Below are positions 24,064 to 36,011 of a DNA stretch of 64,000 nt, one piece after another. A model generated the notes under the pieces. That model was not told the origin of the DNA. It saw nothing but the letters and a program-made list of their open reading frames with translations, and searched no databases. Origin of the DNA: Clavelina lepadiformis (taxonomy: Eukaryota; Chordata; Ascidiacea; Aplousobranchia; Clavelinidae). The stretch covers positions 14,889,820 to 14,953,819 of the forward strand of contig NC_135248.1 in assembly GCF_947623445.1 (NCBI RefSeq), in the 5' to 3' direction. The translations under genes and the position numbers were made by a program. Each line of letters opens with the position of its first letter. Within the stretch, counting starts at the first letter, position 1.

Positions 24064-24235
24064 CGAAATCGTCAACTATAAATATAGATACAAATATAAA
24101 ATGTAGATATAAAATATAAATTGTCATCTTTATGATACAAATATAAAATATAGATATAAAATATAAATCGTCAACTTTATGATACAAATATAAAATATAG
24201 ATATAAGATATAAATCGTCAACTTTATGATATATA
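24064..24235. repeat. 47-bp minisatellite, about 3.5 units
   Basis: The phrase GATACAAATATAAAATATAG recurs with starts at 24087, 24134 and 24181. Each unit ends in a variant of AAATCGTCAACTTTAT. Very AT-rich; no gene function seen. Confidence 0.9.
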
Positions 24236-24346
24236 CATCACAATTCATTAATGCACACCATTACAAAGACCGCACATCACAATGGCTTATTGTCTCAATG
24301 TTTGAGAAACACGCAAAAATCTTGCTTGAAGCTATTGTCAAAGTTT

Positions 24347-24437
24347 GTCGTTCGATCGACTGTCGGTTCGATTAACTGTCGTTCGATAAAGTGTCGTTCG
24401 ATAAAGTGTCGTTCGATAAAGTGTCTTTCGATAAAGT
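24347..24437. repeat. 15-bp minisatellite, six units
   Basis: Tandem GTCGTTCGATAAAGT units start at 24378, 24393, 24408 and 24423. Two diverged units precede them at 24347 and 24362. Confidence 0.9.
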
Positions 24438-26481
24438 GTCATAGTACCGTGTATACCACTATAGTGTCACGGAAGTCTTGGAAGGAGGCGAGTCGTCGAA
24501 AACACAGAGCTTTTCCACCGAGTTTTGTAGGAACATAACAGTTCTTTGTTGAACAACAGCTTCGCGGACAGGAAAAGCCGAAAAAACCGATGGTTGGGGA
24601 GCAGAGACCGGGCAAATGCTTCGACAATGACGAAGAAGTAGAAATGCTTTAGGAAACTACTACAGCCATGCGAGGACAATAATATGCACATATAACCCAT
24701 ACATCTATGGGCCAAGTTGTTTTTTTACTATTCATACTATGGCGCTTCGTATTTCATTTGTATTGCTTCGCTTCGTGTACAGCATTTAACTTACGTGGTC
24801 TTTTGTTCCTTGGTGGTTCTCCACTTAGTTTCACACACATCGTGATGCTGCTACACCATGCAGGATGCGGCAATCCCTGGCACGCGTGATAATAATTAAT
24901 CAAGAAAGCTGTTTATTTTGCTGATTGCTTTCCAAATCATATAACCAAAAATAACGTGGATAACCAAAATGTTTTAACACTCGACATTATTAACAATTTT
25001 TATGCTTGTGCTGCACCATGTAGCGTTGTGAATAGGCTAGGCGCTAGGATATTAGGTAAAATACCATACCCAAGCTCGGGTGTATGTTGTATGTTATTGA
25101 ATCAGTATTTCCATAGGTTGTTATGTCGTTATTCAGTTTATTAAATTTGAGTCATCAATTTCTGTTCTTAGGCGTCAAGAGATTATGACAAGGAGCGATC
25201 CTTGACTATTGCTACTAGCCCCAATACAGTTATTTCGTTATAACGTTGAGGTATTTTTCCGGTCATAGCAAACTAACTTCTTTTCAGACTTTATTTTGCA
25301 TAGAGCTGGAATTAGAATATCTTTCTTTATTTTGCACCTTTCGCAGAACAATTGTAAACCAAAGCTAGCAACGTAGTGTTCTGTCCAAACCTAACCTTTA
25401 GAAGTCATCTTGAGACACTATAAGTTTAGCGGTATTCAAAAATTTTATCACCTGTTTTATGACATCAGCTTATGAGTTTGAAGCCATTTACATCCCAGAA
25501 ATACAAAGAAGCATTTTTCATTGTTACTCATTAACTTGACATATAAAAAAATTAGCCCTCCCGGTAGGACTTCATGCGCAAATAATCTTGTCCTAACAGG
25601 ACAGTTTGCGTTTGGCGACAACTGGCAGAAGTTGAAAGTGCTTTAAAACAATCGCCATTATTGTTGAATTACGATTTGTTAGCTTACTTCCCCAGTCCAA
25701 AAGTCTCAGCAACGGTTCTCCGTCTATGAATTATAGTTCGCATTTCAATGGAACAAATGTCTTGTTCATGTTAAGTAACACAACTAATTCACTATAGAAA
25801 CTGGTTTTCTTCACTGGTTCTGGCATATATTAAAAAATGATTATCATCTGACATCATTTGTATCATTTGATTCTTTTTAAATTGCAAGCGTTTTGGACAT
25901 CGGATTGTAAAGATTTTGCTCAGGTGGGTGCCATGTGAATTCCTTTGCACGATAAAGACAAATCATTGAAAATACGTTGCCTTGTATTTATTTTACAGCG
26001 GTTTGAATCCTACGCACTGGATATAACGTATTGCCAGTTATTATTATTATCGTAAATATTAAAAATCGTAAAATCAAAATAAGGAAAGTTCAGTAAAATG
26101 ATAGCAGATGTTGGCAATTATGACATCACAGTGACCCATTAGCAATGAGCGAATGTTTGGAAGAACTATGAATAGAAAGCTTGTAGTGCAAGAGACGAGA
26201 ATTAGGTATATAAAATTGTTATTAAAAAATAAAGGTATTAAAATGAAGTGGTGTATTGCTTGAAACAAAAGTAAAGTTGCTTGAAGATTTGGTAGGTTAC
26301 AGCTAAACCTTCCCTGAGACCGCCTTCTCTTAAAGCCGGGGGGAGTCCCCCCAACAGTTGACCATCGTTTCATTTCATGTAATTACCTGTAACCTGTCAC
26401 TAACCGCCGCAATCGCGCAAAAATGGAACAACGAAGTTGGTCAGACAAGCATTTGGGGACCCAAGAAGAAATTTCTTACAT
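24438..26481. other. No gene seen
   Basis: AT-rich spacer. Open frames here are short, lack splice partners and show no family resemblance. Confidence 0.5.
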
Positions 26482-26800
26482 CTTTTCTATGGAGGAAAAG
26501 GCAAAAACAAAACAACAACTCATGACCCTACCTCATCTATGAAATGTTAGAGGGGCCAAGCCTGTTCAAACTATTCGATAATTCGCCTCGGATCTTCCAA
26601 ATGTCACCGCAGGTACAACTGATATATACCCGGGGTACCTGAAACAAATTTACCATCGCATTTGCTTTGAAGTCCTCTACCGACGACAAACAATATAAGA
26701 GAAAATAAAAAAGAAGTAGAAAAACACACAAAAATACAAAACTTACGTTTATAGAAGCTGTTTAGTCCGATAGCAGAATGTCCCTTCGGTACGACAAAAT
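26482..26800. repeat. Dispersed repeat, compact copy
   Basis: Two blocks lie side by side here. The first (about 26482-26556) matches 33021-33097. The second (about 26577-26800) matches about 34370-34635. The class is unknown; no terminal repeats or coding frame were recognised. Confidence 0.75.
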
Positions 26801-28107
26801 AATTACGTCCATGTTTGTATTTTGAAGTTTATTGCGTCAATTTGGTTGATTTTCATTTCATTTCCACAGACATCATAGATTGCGGGTTTAAGCTCAAAAT
26901 TACTTCTCAGCTTTTTACGCGGATAATTTTGGAAGGAAGCCAGACTTTAATCAACGCGCGCCGCGCCGAATGCCAGGTGACGTCACAAACAAATAAAGAA
27001 ACTCGTGGTCATTTTATTTTGACGGTGGCTGAGAAGGTCGCAGCTGTAAGAACTTGTGCGTTGGCTTGGTCAGTTCAACATTTCCAGAGTTGAGTGAAAG
27101 CTTGTGCTGGTACGTTTGGTGAGTTGAACATTCAGTATTTTGTTGATAGCGATAAACATGCTTATGATAGTGGTATATTTTGTTCAAACTTGTTAGCTTG
27201 TCTTAACTTAATATGATGTAGCACAATTGTATTGCTGGCATCTTGCATGTTTGTAAAACTTCGAGTTTTACCACTTTTTCCTTTTCGTTAATTTTGCGAG
27301 AGCATGTTCTTTATTGTGCTATGACTAAATGGCTGAAGTTTATGAGACATTGAATACATTTTCGGTTGACGTTTATATCTGTTATTTAAACTGGTTTATA
27401 GCTTGCTAGGTTATATAAGTACAAGTTAGCTTTCAAACTGGTTTTGGCTTGTTATATTTTTGTAAACAATATGACAACATTTTTGATCAAATTTTGTAAT
27501 CTACTATTATAGGCTTAAGTTTTTGTTGTAAAATATAATACGTTTTTAACTTGGAAACTTTAGATGCAAAGCAGCGTAAACGATATCTTCAATCAAGCCA
27601 TTATGTTTGTAGGTTCAAGCGGTGATTATCGGATCAACAAGCCGCCAATGACGTACACTTTCTAGAAAGGTTCTGTCTTCCAGCGAAACAAAGTTTTCAT
27701 TCTTATGCAGCTAATTCTCATAATTAAGGGGCTGTAGCAAACTGTAGAATTGTTTATTACAGTTCACATAATTAAACTTTGTTTGTCGTTTTGCTGACCT
27801 GGATGTCGTACATGTTGAGTTGAGCTGGAGTTGAGTTGAGTTGTGGAGCTGCTTCGTATCCTGCTTCACCTTGTGGTTGAAACGCAGGAGAGGTCGACCA
27901 ATGGGCCTGGATCTAGAGATGACTTCACTGTGAGAGATGTCGTTTGAAATTCCGACAAAGGGACGTCGGCGACCTTGCCTTAGCTTTTCGAGCTAGCGTG
28001 CTTTCATGTGATAGGGTAGAGAGCTGCAGCCAGTGCGCTCGGTCACACTGCTGTTCCTGATCTTGGTGCACCACGTGACTCCTTAACTGCGTCGCAGACA
28101 GCGCCTA
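26801..28107. other. No gene recognised
   Basis: A frame at 26870-27093 follows a good acceptor-like TTTCCACAG but has no partner exon or family resemblance, so it is not called. The rest is AT-rich spacer, with short runs of GAGTTGAGTTGAG near 27830. Confidence 0.45.
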
Positions 28108-28111
28108 TTAA

Positions 28112-28529
28112 GGTGTCAAACACCTAAATCTAAGATATCTATGAATTTGTTGGACGTCCTACGTAGGGCTTTAAAAAAATGTTTAGACCAATCAGAAGGC
28201 AGCATGGTTGGTGTTGTTTTCTAGCCTGGGAATTACCCTAGCAGTTGGCGTGCTTATATATCTCAGCTCGCGTACAGAATTTGGCTAAAACTTAGCATGA
28301 AAGTAGCTAAAATTGGGTTTTTTAGACCAAAGATTCTAGTGTTTATTTTGGGCCTCTGTTATTTTGTTTTTTTGACGCCATTTTATGGAATGGCAGTTCA
28401 AAGAATACTAAATTGACATGCAAAATTTCAGTGAGCCCCATGGAGGTTTTTTCGAGGAAACAGTCTTTTAGTAAATTCACTGTATAATAAAACAAACAAA
28501 GATTTTATGGCAATTTTTGGTGTTCGACC
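28112..28529. mobile_element. MITE copy 2, flanked by TTAA
   Basis: This 418-bp copy matches 972-1392 over its full length. The left end is GGTGTCAAACACC and the right end GGTGTTCGACC. TTAA directly flanks both ends (28108-28111 and 28530-28533). TTAA duplication is characteristic of piggyBac-type transposition, but copy 1 lacks it, so the superfamily remains uncertain. Confidence 0.78.
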
Positions 28530-28533
28530 TTAA

Positions 28534-29725
28534 AGCCTTCAGCTTTCTCTTCTGTCACGTATATGTTTCTCATTTACTAGGTTGTTTGCTTTCATTACGG
28601 TTTTGTGGCAGATGCTGCGCATCACTGTTGGTGCTGATGACCATTGAAAACCTCCCGCATTTGTTTGCAAAATCATTCATGAGTGTAAGGCCGCTTGTAC
28701 ACTTAGGCAAAGTTCTCTAAAATGTATCCTTTAGTTGTACACAAACTTTCGTGCCGTCAGTTAAGGGTCTAATGAGCACGATGGGCCGTCCTTGTTCTCG
28801 ATACTTTTCTGGGTTAGTCGGATAGAGAAAATAAAGTCAATTGATGACCTGTTTCTATAAAGTCGCCGTATGATTCGGGATAAAAACTGTCTGCTAAGAT
28901 TTATAATCGTTCAAATTGTACTCTGGCAATAACTTCGCCAACAACGCTCAGCAACGAGATATCTCTACGGTTGTTACAAGGTTTTCTAGTAGCTGTTGTT
29001 GCCACGGCACTTTTCAGCTCCTCGAGAGTTGTCAATTGTTTAAGCTCGTGCATCGGTGGAAAACTTTGTGTTTTGCTTCCGGCATGTTTTTATTTGCTCA
29101 TTATTAATTGCCACTGTTCCGTTTCATCACAGTAGTTATTACAAAATTATTTGCAAAACAACGTCACACCTTTTGCGGATTTCTTCTTGTCGTGCTAAGA
29201 CATTGGTCTGTTTCTCGATGCTCCTCCACCTACTCCACTGTAAAGAGATGTTAATGTACATTGCACAGTGGTGTTGCGATCGATGTAGCGCTTTTAAGTT
29301 TTCTCTGGTACAGTTAGTTTGAGACTTTAGGGCTAGGCAGTCAACAACTAGTCCTTTTTTATCTGTCCCGTACACGGACACATATTAGGTCGAGGGGAAA
29401 AGGCAGTGCTGGCAGCCAAGATAGGTTCAGAAACATGTAGCCTACAGGCGTGCTAATTTTTGCTGACGTGTTCAATTAAGGTCGTAGCGTCATCAGTAGA
29501 AACGGTGATCGGTGGATCCGCAGGATCGTTGTCTAGTTTACGAAAGGCCCTGTTAACCCTAGCTAACCTAGCTAGCGAGTAGGCACCTTTTAGATTAAGG
29601 GAAAGAAAATAAAAAAGAACTGTACCCACTGAATCCCCTCGTCCCTACCCATTCTTGCAGGAACTTAGGTTCTACATCCTGTTACTTGGTTTTCCACCTT
29701 CCTGTAATGCATTCTTTTCTACCAT
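28534..29725. other. No gene seen
   Basis: No exon, RNA gene or repeat was recognised between the MITE and the tRNA-like cluster. Confidence 0.45.
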
Positions 29726-30335
29726 AGCTGGGGATCGAACCTGGAACCTCTAGCACCGAGTGCAGTGTCCAAGCACACGAGCTATCAAGTTGCACACGTA
29801 TATGATGTGGTGTAACAAATATAACCAACGACGATGCATCAGTTGTTAAATTTTGAAAAGGGAAAGACACAGGTCATATGACTCCACAGAGACCTGAACC
29901 CGGTAACTTTTGCTCCGATTTCTGTGATAAACGTCGCAAGCTACAACGCGTCTGGCCTAATCTACATTTGTTAGCACACATACCATCATCACATCAGTTA
30001 AAAAAAATGAATTGAAGTTTTTGAGGAATCAAAGCCAGAACCTTTGCACCGATATCAATGATGGAAGACGACACCATTTCTGTGAAGTATGCCTTGCTCC
30101 TGCTCTACGTTTAACCCTTTGTTCGTCAGGATAACATTCATATTAGCTCACGGTGGATTCAACTCTGGAACTCAACCAACGTAAGATGAAACCAAGGATA
30201 ATTGAGTCCAAGGTTTCAATCCACACATGTTGGTTGGGTCATCCTGAGTTTAATTGTTCTAGAAGTATCTTCCTCGACTGTACAGAAATCGAATTCACCT
30301 GAAACCGTTCATCAATATCATAGAAAATGATAAGT

Positions 30336-30406
30336 GACTCCGACGTGATTTGAACACGAAATCTTCTCATCTGGAGTCGGACGCGCTACTGCTTAGCCAC
30401 GGAGTC
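30336..30406 (-). pseudogene. tRNA-Trp(CCA)-like pseudogene
   Basis: The 71-nt segment read on the minus strand has a perfect 7-bp acceptor stem (GACTCCG with CGGAGTC), an anticodon loop CTCCAGA giving CCA, and a T-loop TTCAAAT. It closely follows eukaryotic tRNA-Trp. However, the D-stem and anticodon stem contain mismatches (TCCGA against TGAGA), so it is probably non-functional. Confidence 0.65.
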
Positions 30407-30513
30407 ATAATGTTGACAAAACATTGTACCAAGATAAATGATGTAAAGGTATACGTGTAATCATTACACACATTATGTCGTGATGTCAGAAAGCTAAGTT
30501 TATACGATCATGT

Positions 30514-31066
30514 TAAATACATATTTTCACTTTGCTGACTCAGTTCCAGTTTCGAAGGTTATTATCAGTCGGTATTACGTTACACTTGTGACCGTGGACC
30601 AGACTGCTTATGTTTTATTCACGCATGAGTGGCTTAAGAGCTTAACGCCGGGAATCGAACCTGGAACCTCCAGCACCGAGTGCAGTGTCGAGTCACATGA
30701 GCTACGAATTAACTCATGTAAACGATGTGATGTAACAAATGTGACCAATGTACATGCATCAGTTCGAAAAAATAAAGATACAACCTTTCTTAAATACATA
30801 TTTTCACTTTGCTGACTCAGTTCCAGTTTCGAAGGTTATTATCAGTCGGTATTACGTTACACTTGTGACCGTGGACCAGACTGCTTATGTTTTATTCAAG
30901 CATGAGTGGCTTAAGAGCTTAACGCCGGGAATCGAACCCGGAACCTACAGCACCGAGTGCAATGTCGAGTCACACGAGCTACGAATTAACTCATGTAAAC
31001 GATGTAATGTAACAAATGTGACCAATGTACATGCATCAGTTCAAAAAAAGGATACAACCGTTCCAC
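30514..31066. repeat. 277-bp direct tandem duplication containing a tRNA-like element
   Basis: The phrase TAAATACATATTTTCAC begins at 30514 and again at 30791. Sequence is nearly identical for the full 277 bp of each unit, including one tRNA-like element per unit. Confidence 0.95.
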
Positions 31067-31315
31067 TGCATGGGGAACTGAACCCAGAGTCCCTCGCACC
31101 GAATCCTGCGATTCCTATCGCGAGCTACAAATCGTCTAACGAGCGTCCTTAATCAACACTCATATCTTCACCAGGTGACAAAATTGAAAATAAATTAAGT
31201 TCAAGACTTTAAAAAATCGATTCCAGAACAATTGCACTGATGTAAACAACGACTTGTAGGTTGAGTCGTCCAGGAACCGTTCGTCAATACCAAAAAACTG
31301 AGATAAAATATCAAG

Positions 31316-31386
31316 TGCCCGCTTAAGATTTGAACACGCCACTTTCTGATTTGTAGTCAGTCGCGCTACCGTTGCGCCATAGAGTC
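31316..31386 (-). pseudogene. Second tRNA-Trp-derived pseudogene, altered anticodon
   Basis: On the minus strand it has an intact D-arm (GCGC-AACGGTA-GCGC) and anticodon stem (CTGA/TCAG), but the loop reads CTACAAA instead of CTCCAGA. The T-stem and the 3' acceptor half are degraded. Its 3' flanking sequence resembles that of the element at 30336. Confidence 0.6.
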
Positions 31387-31665
31387 GTCATTTTTAAAAG
31401 GTAGTACCAGCACACTCGACCACAACGAAAAGTATACATGCAATAACATCATGAAACATGACTGTCAAGGAATCGAACTCGTGACCTATTGAACGACGAG
31501 GAGGTGTTTAAGGCCTGAGCTACCAACCGGCTTCTGTCAATGCCGTTAATTTCAGTACATTAAAATCAGATGTAAATGGACAAAAACATACCCAGCGTGG
31601 AAGGGAATCGAACGCGAAACCTACTATTCGAAATTCTATTCAGAGAGTGCATGTGTGCTTGCACT

Positions 31666-33020
31666 ACATTTTAGGGCTATTGGGGATCTGCTTCGACTCG
31701 GTTGTTTTTTGTTTATGTATGTTGTAACAGTTGACTCATTCTAAGAAACCGATTCTTGAAACACATGTGTCAAGGTTTTATTCTTCACAATAAATTTCTC
31801 ACTTTTAAGCAGTCAGGTTGTAAACTTTACTGATTTTAGAGCGAAATACACAAGTTAAACCATAACATTATCAATTAATATAACCCACACACAAAACAAA
31901 CAAAATGTACACAGTAAATGTCAAACTGAATACAATGAAACAGAAATAAGCGCAATAGATGCAAAATAAATATGATGACAACAGAAAACAGTATGACAAA
32001 CTTAATTGTAACTTATTAATAAGCCGTGCCATTTATAAAGACGCGGGTTCCAATGTTTTATTAATAAAGCTTCCACCACTAAGCTGTTATACTCCCAAAT
32101 TGCTAAATATTGTTTATATATTTTCGATAGATATGTTTTTCAATCCCACCATTACTCACAAAGTGACGCGCAGTGTCACTGATGAAAGCTCGTTATCAGC
32201 CAATCATGGGCGGTTACTACAAATTTATTATTTATTTACTAGGTTTAAAACGTGCACGAACAATGGTATTATTTTGCGGACGATAGCGGGCAAGTTAAGT
32301 TGACGAGATGTTTGTTTCAGCAAAAATTCCAAATCCCAAGTCATAGTTTCATCAGCATACCAGCAAATAATCATGGTCGAAAATCGAACGATTTGCTACG
32401 AACTTTGTTGCTACCGCAACAAATCGATTTGTTATTTTATATTGTTACACAATTCTATATGAGAATTTTGCTACATTATATTTTATTATATTAAACCAAT
32501 GATATTGTTTTGCGGCCACAAGTTCTGAAACACTTAAACCGTACGAGTATTTTCACGAGTTAATATATTATTTTATCATATTACAGTGCCCGTCATTGGG
32601 ACTCCAGAACACAGGAAAGATTTATAATCTGTTTCCAATCAGCAATTGGTTTCGATTGCGGTTTTTAGCACGTGACAAGTGTTACTTTGTTATGTATCAT
32701 GTTGTTTGTTTCATTTATATTGCATTAGCATTGTGTATTTCATATATTTTATTAAAAGAATTAGGTTACCATGAGGCTTTGTAATAATAATGTTAAAAAC
32801 CAATAATGTTTTTCAGTGATTCAATTCCAACCAATTATTTATATTGTTTATATTGTTTTGTGCGGAAATATTTCGAAATGACCTTTAACCTGTTTCCAGT
32901 CACCAATCAGCCGTGCGGCGAATTTTATTGCGATTTGTTGACGATTTTATTATGTATCATGCAGCTGTATGGTTCATTATTTCTAGAATTTTGTATGGAA
33001 CATGGAACATATGTATGAAT
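31666..33020. other. No gene seen
   Basis: Strongly AT-rich spacer with only short open frames lacking splice partners. Confidence 0.5.
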
Positions 33021-34640
33021 CTTTTTCTATAGAGGAAAAAGCAAAAACAAAACAACAACTCATGGCCCTACCTCATCTATGAAATGTTGGAGGGACCTAG
33101 TCGGTATCGCGCGGTGTGGTGTGTTGTGAGAATTTTATACAAGGCATTAAGAGAAGGTCGCGTTAGATGTTGTGGCCTATTGTTGTTGTTGTTTTAATTT
33201 TATTTGACTGAAAATGCAGTCAACAAGACCGAAGTGCGGTCAACCTAGGATTGTTTTACTCTAATAGGCCTACTTTACCTGATAACCTGAAAAAAAAAAT
33301 AGTTGAAACCAACACCGGTAACTCAAACCGGCCATACAGTATGTGAATTATCTTTTTAAGGTTGTGTTTGTTTTAGGTTGTGTTGGGCGCAGGCACCGAT
33401 CCAACCGCTGCATTAGGTTGGAGTGCCAGAATAAAGTAAAGTATAGAGTCTTATGCCTAAAATAAGATACAGTAAGTACAAAAAATAGAAATATAACTGC
33501 ACTGGAGTCGATGGACATAATGGGAATAACTAAAGAGAATTGTGTGGTTACGAAAACTAAAATCCTAATTGTTTGTTCGCAAGGTTGAAATAAAATAGTG
33601 CTGGATAACCTAAGCGAGCTACACCCTAGGAGCACTATTTTATCTGAGGATCCAACAATAAACCCCATAAGCGTCGAATTGTTTGTGTCTGTGGCCTAAT
33701 GCCCCGTCGGACCTACTTGTTTCATTCAGTGCCGCCATCTAGGGGAGGCGCAAAATGTCGGTAGTCCCTACCCTATTCTACACGGCACCTTGTCTCCCTA
33801 GGATAGAGTTGTGAAAGTGCAGGCTAGTGTAGGGGCGCGAGGGCAAAATGTTCTTAATTTGGGCCGGGGACACTGGATCGCTTTGGGCTTGGCGAACCCA
33901 GTGCTGCATCGGGTCCTGCACCCTCCCGACGATAAAACACAGTCAAAACACAACAATATAAGACAGAAGAACTCACAGATTCCAACTATGAGAAATAAGA
34001 CAAGCGATAAAACAATACACAACAACAATCCCATCAATTTTAAGAGATAGAGAAAGTCATTATGCCATCGACTCCAGCACCTGCACTATCTTATTGTACA
34101 CAAGGTAATCCCAGTAAATTTGTTACTGGTTTTAGATAACTGTCCTTTGGTTAAGTCGCAAAACAGTTATATTGAAAAAATGTTTAAAATTATCTTTGCA
34201 TTAATGGTAAAATGTAAATGTAACAGGTATCAAAATCAGCAATAGTTAATCTGCTCAATATTATTATTGCTATTATGTTAACACCCACAATTAATAGCAA
34301 AATTATTGTAACAAAAATAATATCATTGTAAACTATGCAACATATAAAGGGCCTAAGCAAACAAGATATTTGAAAATTCACCTCGGATCTTCCAAACTTT
34401 GCTACTTCAGGTAAATTTGGGATATACCCTACCTGAAAGAAAATTACCATCGCATTTGCATTGACGCCCTCTACCGACGACAAAAATAATAGAAAAAAAG
34501 GAAGGAAGGAAGTAGAAAAACACACAAAAATACAAAAATACGAAATGTCTCTGTCTTTCATAGAGGTGAATTTAATGAATTCTTATAGAAGTTATATTAG
34601 TCTGATAACATAATGTCTCATTGGTATAAAATGTCCCTTT
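33021..34640. repeat. Dispersed repeat, split copy
   Basis: The two blocks adjacent at 26482-26800 occur here about 1.27 kb apart (33021-33097 and about 34370-34635). Either this copy is the fuller element or something has inserted between the halves. The intervening DNA has frames of up to about 106 codons on the minus strand that I cannot place in any family. Confidence 0.6.
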
Positions 34641-36011
34641 TTGCTGCACTACATGGTTTAACATTTCTACACCAGGGGCGCAATGTGCGATGGTAATGCC
34701 GCCTGAACCGTAACCTACGATGCACTGGCGCGCCGGCAACTTGTCGTCGGAAGCTTCCTCTCTCTTCCGTGTTTGTCTCATCGCTGCTTCTTCTCATCGT
34801 CCCTCGTTGGTTACCAGCGCGCTCCTAACGTTATAAAGCCCTGCCACTAAATATTGCTTTGGTTGGTTGGTTGATTGGTGGTTGGACTTCCATGAGACCT
34901 TAAAAGTAACAGAAGGGTCAACCCATGCTTACACAGCCAAACCATCACCCATGATTAATAGCTTGACACCAGCAATTCATTAGTTTAATTCAGGAAACTA
35001 GTTGCTCAAACGAGACCTACCGATGGCGAGCTATAGCTGGGTCGAGGCCGCACCGCTAGCTTCTTGATATTGAACAAACGCTATCGAAGTTATTGAAGTG
35101 GAATTGAATGTTGGCAAAGAGTCTGAAACAATATTGTTATTATTAGTTGACGATCGAATACACTTGCTAAAACTTTGAAGTAGCTTTTAATCGTAGCTAT
35201 GTGTCTAATAATTTCATTACTGTTTTGAAGTCTTGTACGTCTTGTATATGTACGTCTTGAAGCTTGTGTAAGATGTCACAATGTTTGGGAAACGTGAAAC
35301 GTGAAAATGTTTGGTTTATACGAGAAACTATCAGGGAAATGACCTGCAAGAAATTAAAACCAGGAATGAAAATGAACAAATATCAACACGATTCTCGGGA
35401 AAATCGATATTTAACATGGTGAGAATTAGACACGGGCCCAAGAAAGACATTACATTACCACATACTATGGGTGTAACCACTACTAGTTACTGGTTGAACG
35501 GAAGTAGATGAAAGTGACTAGAAAACTTGGAACTTCAAAGTAGAACCTTCAGCTGATACAAGAAATATCTTGGGAAACGAGTATGAAAAAATTTAAGTTT
35601 TATTTTCAGCAATAACACGAACTCACCTGAGCTATAAATTATCGTAGGATGGTGACGACCCACAAAGAGGCGATGGGGAGGACACAATCATTATCAAACT
35701 TGGGCTCCAATGACATCATAATTGTATTGTTGGCAATTATTAAGGCCCTGGAGCTTTTATGAAATAGAAAAATTCCTAAAAATATTTACAACATACCTTG
35801 CAAATATTAATGCCGTCGTAGAATAGACGTCATGTTTACACGTCACCACTTGCGTCATCTCAAAAGGGAAACTTCTGGCAACGTGACCGTGATGTTAAAT
35901 AAAGCTTAAAATACACCCCCAACACAATTTTACTGAACTGAACAAAGCCAAAGCAGATTTCTAAGTTTCTATGCTGCCTACGTATACTGTAGTACTGGTA
36001 CAAATATTGAC
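34641..36011. other. No gene seen; possible promoter of the ORF at 36012
   Basis: Near 35828-35900 several CRE-like strings (GACGTCAT, ACGTCACC, GCGTCATC) cluster upstream of the next ORF. Otherwise nothing was recognised. Confidence 0.35.

Larger units (their letters stand above)
29726..31665 (-). repeat. Cluster of degenerate tRNA-like sequences, all on the minus strand
   Basis: At least eight minus-strand segments carry a box-B-like GGTTCGAtCC or GTTCAAATC preceded by a box-A-like TAGCTCNNG. They lie near 29726-29790, 29888-29944, 30336-30406, 30648-30710, 30926-30988, 31073-31132, 31316-31386, 31464-31532 and 31603-31665. The first, fourth and fifth are clearly the same sequence family (shared GCACTCGGTGC core). 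The order of element types partly repeats at about 1-kb spacing. Most cannot fold into a complete cloverleaf. They look like tRNA-derived SINE heads or a decayed tRNA gene cluster, not working tRNA genes. Confidence 0.65.

Noticed and set aside
26870..27093. Possible exon after TTTCCACAG
   Set aside because: No donor, partner exon or protein family resemblance could be found.
30600..30800. Minus-strand frame containing VLEVPGSIPG
   Set aside because: This is the usual translation of a tRNA box-B region in repeats, not a protein.
33348..34037. Minus-strand frames of 106 and 79 codons
   Set aside because: No splice context, no family resemblance, and they lie within a repeat region; could be an element's interior, but unsupported.
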